Of a stretch of DNA of 47,154 nt, positions 43,435 to 47,154 are shown piece by piece. Position 1 is the stretch's first letter. Each line of letters begins with the position of its first letter. Made by a program: the position numbers and the translations under genes. The DNA lies in contig DALTYD010000004.1 of the NCBI GenBank assembly GCA_029986255.1, forward strand, positions 1 through 47,154, given 5' to 3'. Source of the DNA: Methanocorpusculum sp. Lineage in GTDB: Archaea > Halobacteriota > Methanomicrobia > Methanomicrobiales > Methanocorpusculaceae. The notes beneath the pieces were generated by a model. It made no database searches and had not been told where the DNA came from. It was given only the letters and a program-made list of their open reading frames with translations.

Positions 43435-44421
43435 ATGCTGAAACAATATTATGATGCTGACGTTGACTGGTCGCAGATTGCTGGAAAAACGATTGCAGTA
43501 CTTGGTTATGGTTCACAAGGACGTGCTCAGGCAGCAAATCTGAGAGACAGTGGTCTTTCTGTGATTGTTGGAGTTCGTCCAGGACTGAGTTTTGAGGCTG
43601 CGAGCCGTGATGGATTTCCCACGATGCCAGTTGCTGATGCTGTCCGCAAAGCGGATATTCTTGCAATGTTAGTTCCAGATGAAGTGGCTGCTGAGATATT
43701 TCGTCGTGATATATTGCCATGGTTGCATGATGGCCACACCATTGTTTTTGCCCATGGTTTCAACGTTCATTATGGACAGATCGTCCCTCCGCCAAATGTG
43801 AATGTGGTACTAGTTGCCCCAAAGGGTGTTGGCCCACAAGTCCGAAGATTGTATCTTGATGGTTCGGGAGTTGTATCCCTAATTGCTGTACATCAGGATG
43901 TGACTGGTTTTGCAAAACACATGGCTCTAGCATTTGCAAAAGGTATTGGTTCTGCCCGTTCTGCTATCATGGAAACAACATTTGCAGATGAGACTGAAAC
44001 TGATCTTTTTGGTGAACAGGCAGTAATCTGTGGAGGTATGGTGAATCTGATGAAAGCGGCATACAATACCTTGGTAACGGCAGGATACGAACCGGAGCTG
44101 GCGTACTATGAATGCCTGCATGAGTTGAAGCTGGTTGTTGATCTTCTTTATGAAGGAGGATTTACTCAGATGCATAATTCTGTATCAAAGACTGCTGGGT
44201 ATGGAAGTCTAACTCGTGGTCCACGTGTGATCGGTTCGGAAACTCTTGCTGCGATGCAGGAAATACTTGTTGAGATCCAGTCTGGTGCATTTGCTCGCGA
44301 GTGGTTGCTCGAAAATCAGGTGAATTGTCCTCAGTATACAGCACTCATGCGGCGGGAGATTGAGTCCGAACTTGAACAGATTGGTAATACAGTCCGGCAG
44401 ACTCTTTCAGACATAAAATAA
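43435..44421 (+). CDS. ilvC: Ketol-acid reductoisomerase (class I)
   Basis: A 328-residue enzyme of valine, leucine and isoleucine synthesis. The NADPH-binding motif is VLGYGSQGRAQAANL, the metal and catalytic residues lie in ETETDLFGEQAVICGG and YYECLHELKLVVDLLY, and the substrate Ser in HNSVSKTAGYG. It differs from the usual pattern at two sites: PKGVGPQVRR replaces PKGPGHxVRR, and TAGYG replaces TAEYG. All catalytic acidic residues are kept, so I expect an active enzyme, perhaps with shifted substrate preference. It is monocistronic and followed by T-rich DNA. Confidence 0.92.
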   Translation: MLKQYYDADVDWSQIAGKTIAVLGYGSQGRAQAANLRDSGLSVIVGVRPGLSFEAASRDGFPTMPVADAVRKADILAMLVPDEVAAEIFRRDILPWLHDGHTIVFAHGFNVHYGQIVPPPNVNVVLVAPKGVGPQVRRLYLDGSGVVSLIAVHQDVTGFAKHMALAFAKGIGSARSAIMETTFADETETDLFGEQAVICGGMVNLMKAAYNTLVTAGYEPELAYYECLHELKLVVDLLYEGGFTQMHNSVSKTAGYGSLTRGPRVIGSETLAAMQEILVEIQSGAFAREWLLENQVNCPQYTALMRREIESELEQIGNTVRQTLSDIK

Positions 44422-45069
44422 TTTTTATTTTTAATAGTCTTTATTTTCTGTGTTAATTTGCATGTCTTTGTCTATTTTTTTATTTTATGATTTTTAAGAA
44501 AGAATTTCAATTATTACACTTTATCAAAGTTACCTGAGTTGCGAAGTTCATCCACAGTAGTTTAATTGTGATATTATTTCATGTTCATTTCTAACAATCT
44601 AGTACAAGAGAGGAAAGGAATTTCCTTCCTGGAATTTATGGTAAGTACTCCTGGAAACTAATGATATGTCTGAACCAATCTCTATTTTCATAGATAACTT
44701 AAAAAAATTAATGTAATGACAACACAGATTGACTCTGATCTCTACTAACTCCATCTAAGGTGTCTTCTCAGGTTTTATCCACTTATATTTAAATATTACT
44801 GAATTTCTTGTTAAGTAAAATTGATTAGGTTATTACAATAATAAATGCTTTGGATTATGATGCCACAATACTATTATAAATTGAATGTTTTTGCATAAAT
44901 CGTTATTTTCTGTCTCCTTTGGAGTATGCAGATCTTTCTATAATAGTCTGAGAACTTCATGAAATTATAATGATGTGGATACAGTGAGTCTATCTGTTTT
45001 TTCGAATATCCATAGTTTATTAAGAAATCTATCGGATAAATTAATTGAAAATCAACTTTATGACGAAAA
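44422..45069. other. AT-rich gap between ilvC and the recQ remnant
   Basis: Many stops in all frames; T-runs at 44426-44453 probably terminate ilvC. No gene, RNA or repeat recognised. The part next to recQ (from about 44975) may contain its eroded promoter and first codons. Confidence 0.4.
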
Positions 45070-46570
45070 TCCAAAGAGCTCTGGAGATGTTTTCCACCAT
45101 CAAACATTTCGGAAAAAAATCAGGAAGAAATCATTCGTGATATTGTCTCTGGCTGTGATGTTCTGATTATCATGGCAACTGGTGGTGGAAAATCTCTCTG
45201 CTACCTACTACTGGCAATGCTTTTGGATGGTGTGACGATTGTTATCTCTCTTTTAATTGCACTCATGAGAGATCAGGTAGATGCTCTTTCTGAGCAGGAT
45301 GGTCAAGAGGAAACGCTCAATAGCACATAGACGTATGATGAGCGTTTAGGGTCGAAAAAGAATTATTGCGGGAACTGTTCGAATTCTTTAAATCTATCCG
45401 GAACGTTCAGTAATTCCTGTATTTATCACAATGCTTTCTCGTTGTCGTGTTGCACTAATCGCAGTAGATGAGGCCAACTGTATTTATTTGTGGAGGCATC
45501 AGTTTCGGTCCGAGTATGGGGAAGATCAAAAGCCGTCGAGAAATATTTCCAACAGCACCAGTTATTTTCCTAATCGCGACTGCAACTAGACGAGTGTGAG
45601 AAGATATTATTCGTGAACTTTGCATGAAAAATCATTGTGAATATGTCAGCAATATCACTCGGAGGAATCTTCAGTACGAGGTGCATGAAGAATCATCCAG
45701 TTTTATACGCGTTCAAAGAATTCTCAGTTATGTTGTTGTACATCCAAATGTGTCGGGTATTATCTATTGTTTTTCCCGAAAGAGTTGTGAATATGTATCC
45801 GAGCGTCTCCGACGTTCCTGTATTCTAGCGAGTCCATATCATGCTGGTATGTCATCACTTGGACGCAGTCGTATTCAGGAAGGCTTTCTGAAAAATTCCA
45901 TTCAGATTATTTGTGAAAAAACCGCATTTGGCGTGGAAATTGACAAATCAAACGTTGAATACGTTATTCATACCCATCTTCCAAAGGATTTTGAATCGTA
46001 TTATCAGGAAACAGGTCGTGCTGCCCGTGATGGGGACTGTGTGGATTATATCTCTATTATTCCTCTGGTGATCGAGCAAATATCTCTTCTATGCTAGAAT
46101 CTGGATTTTTCCAGCTTTGAAAAACTTCGCATTGCAAAACAAAAACTCACGGACATGTATTCCTACTGTGAAACATTGGAGTTCCGGAAAAAGGTTCTTC
46201 TTTCCTATTTTGGTGAGGAAATATCTTCGTGTGGAAATTGCGACAACTGTGCTCGATTACAACTAAAATCAGGGATATGTGCAGCCCCTCTATCTCTCTT
46301 ACGAATTGTGTACGAGGGAGCATGCAGCCTTTCGGGGAAGATGAGCGTGTCTCCGTTGTCTCTTTTCTTCTCGGTTTGGTTCGTGTCCATATGAAAAGAT
46401 CTAGCCTGATGGAGCATCCATTTTATGGTGCTGCCAAAGATCATAAACGTTCTGAGGTCATGGGAGAAGTACAGGATATGGTCGCCGCAGAGAAACTTTA
46501 TCTTTGGGGAAACGTGATTAAGAAATTTTTTGCTGTAAAAAATAATTTTTCCACAAAATCTCTGTTTTAA
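45070..46570 (+). pseudogene. recQ: RecQ helicase pseudogene
   Basis: A nearly full-length RecQ helicase can be followed through many breaks. In order: FHHQTFRK then, after a frameshift near 45115, QEEIIRDIVSGCDVLI and motif I ATGGGKSLC; TAG at 45328-45330; frameshift near 45350-45400, then YPERS and motif II DEAN for DEAH (45477-45488); frameshift near 45520, then TATRRV and TGA at 45597-45599; then IIYCFSRKSCEYVSERLRR, PYHAGMSS and ETGRAARDG (about 46005-46035); frameshifts near 46050 and 46120; the zinc motif CGNCDNC (46230-46250); and a broken winged-helix region to 46570. At least seven disruptions make it non-functional. The longest intact piece is 157 codons. Confidence 0.93.
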
Positions 46571-47154
46571 TATGCAAAAATATGTACTCTAAATATTCTT
46601 ATTAGCAATATCTTGGATTTTTTTCCTTTAGAACAGATATTGTATGCCCCTGGATTGATTCTCTTCATAGATACTGTGTGTACAGATGTGTATCTTTGTT
46701 CGAGTAAAAAAATGAACACTCTTGAATCTGAAAATGAAATAATAGGTTTTGAATCTATGTAATCTATTTATAATGCCGTATGCAATGTTCTGTATAGAGT
46801 TTTCCCAATCTATGAAAAAGTCTCTATCAAGGAAATGCATTATCTTTTCACAGAATTCTCCTATTATGTGAATCAATAGTGATGGAAATTTCACTTTGAA
46901 CCCCCAAACATCACATCGACGAGCATCTCAGTATTCCTCTTGTGTGATAACCATCGAAGAGATCTCATGCATAGAGGTGATTAAGGAGATTTGCGTGGAA
47001 TATTCAATTTTTTGGTTAAATAATCTCTATATTAAATTTTCCGAGATGATATAGATGTTTCATATTTCAAGAAAATTATCTGATAAAATAGAATTATCTG
47101 GTAATATTCTTTCTTCTCCACATTTTTGTTAGAACCTTCGATTGATCAAGCAGG
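46571..47154. other. AT-rich end of the window
   Basis: No supported gene. An 88-codon open frame on minus (46628-46894) lacks a ribosome binding site and family features. Short readable patches near 46900-47010 might be a decayed gene or the start of one beyond the window. Confidence 0.4.

Noticed and set aside
46628..46894. 88-codon open frame on minus at the window end
   Set aside because: No ribosome binding site or family similarity; low-complexity Phe/Ile/His composition.
1..47154. CRISPR arrays, insertion sequences and prophage genes
   Set aside because: No regularly spaced repeats, transposase, integrase or Cas signatures were seen on either strand.

Overview
The window looks like the chromosome of an AT-rich hydrogenotrophic methanogen of the order Methanomicrobiales, most like Methanocorpusculum. 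Evidence for this is a complete F420-reducing hydrogenase operon (frhADGB order), the archaeal GTP cyclohydrolase MptA, PolD small subunit, Orc1/Cdc6, Hel308, Cgi121, RIO1, type II GAPDH and an archaeal modified-mevalonate gene set. The genus is an inference from gene content. Long AT-rich gaps and a heavily broken recQ suggest ongoing gene loss, as in host-associated or otherwise relaxed lineages.

Layout. 0.35-5.2 kb: HD phosphohydrolase, UbiX, UbiD, aconitase X (isoprenoid precursor steps) and an M50 membrane protease, closely packed on +. 5.4-6.3 kb: MetE-like methyltransferase. 6.9-9.4 kb: nadX-nadA-nadC on -. 9.9-12.1 kb: tiny degenerate J-domain protein and a PutP-type Na+/solute symporter. 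12.5-17.2 kb: GAPDH, a WG-repeat/histidine-phosphatase fusion, TyrRS, RIO1 kinase and a KH-domain protein. 17.4-23.5 kb: Hel308, Cgi121, the replication origin, Orc1/Cdc6 and PolD small subunit. 23.7-25.8 kb: ion-pumping pyrophosphatase. 26-33.2 kb: FecCD/BtuC-type permease, its ATPase, an AEC carrier, two binding proteins and a methyltransferase, spaced by AT-rich gaps. 33.9-37.9 kb: cupin, RimI-like acetyltransferase, DUF1015 protein and an unrecognised protein. 38.2-42.0 kb: frhADGB on -. 42.4-44.4 kb: mptA and divergent ilvC. 45.1-46.6 kb: recQ pseudogene.

The most striking non-coding feature is the origin at 20.20-20.45 kb: two identical 28-nt ORB-like elements in inverted orientation flank an extremely AT-rich 187-bp spacer just upstream of orc1/cdc6. 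Strand composition changes across it: the + strand is A/C-rich to the left and T/G-rich to the right, in genes and in gaps. A further ORB-like site lies 2.9 kb away, in front of hel308.

Functionally the genes cover replication and repair around the origin, H2 oxidation to reduced F420 (Frh), NAD synthesis from aspartate, isoprenoid lipid precursors by the archaeal mevalonate route, branched-chain amino acid synthesis, and uptake of a corrinoid or iron chelate. No rRNA, tRNA, CRISPR array or intact insertion sequence was recognised.
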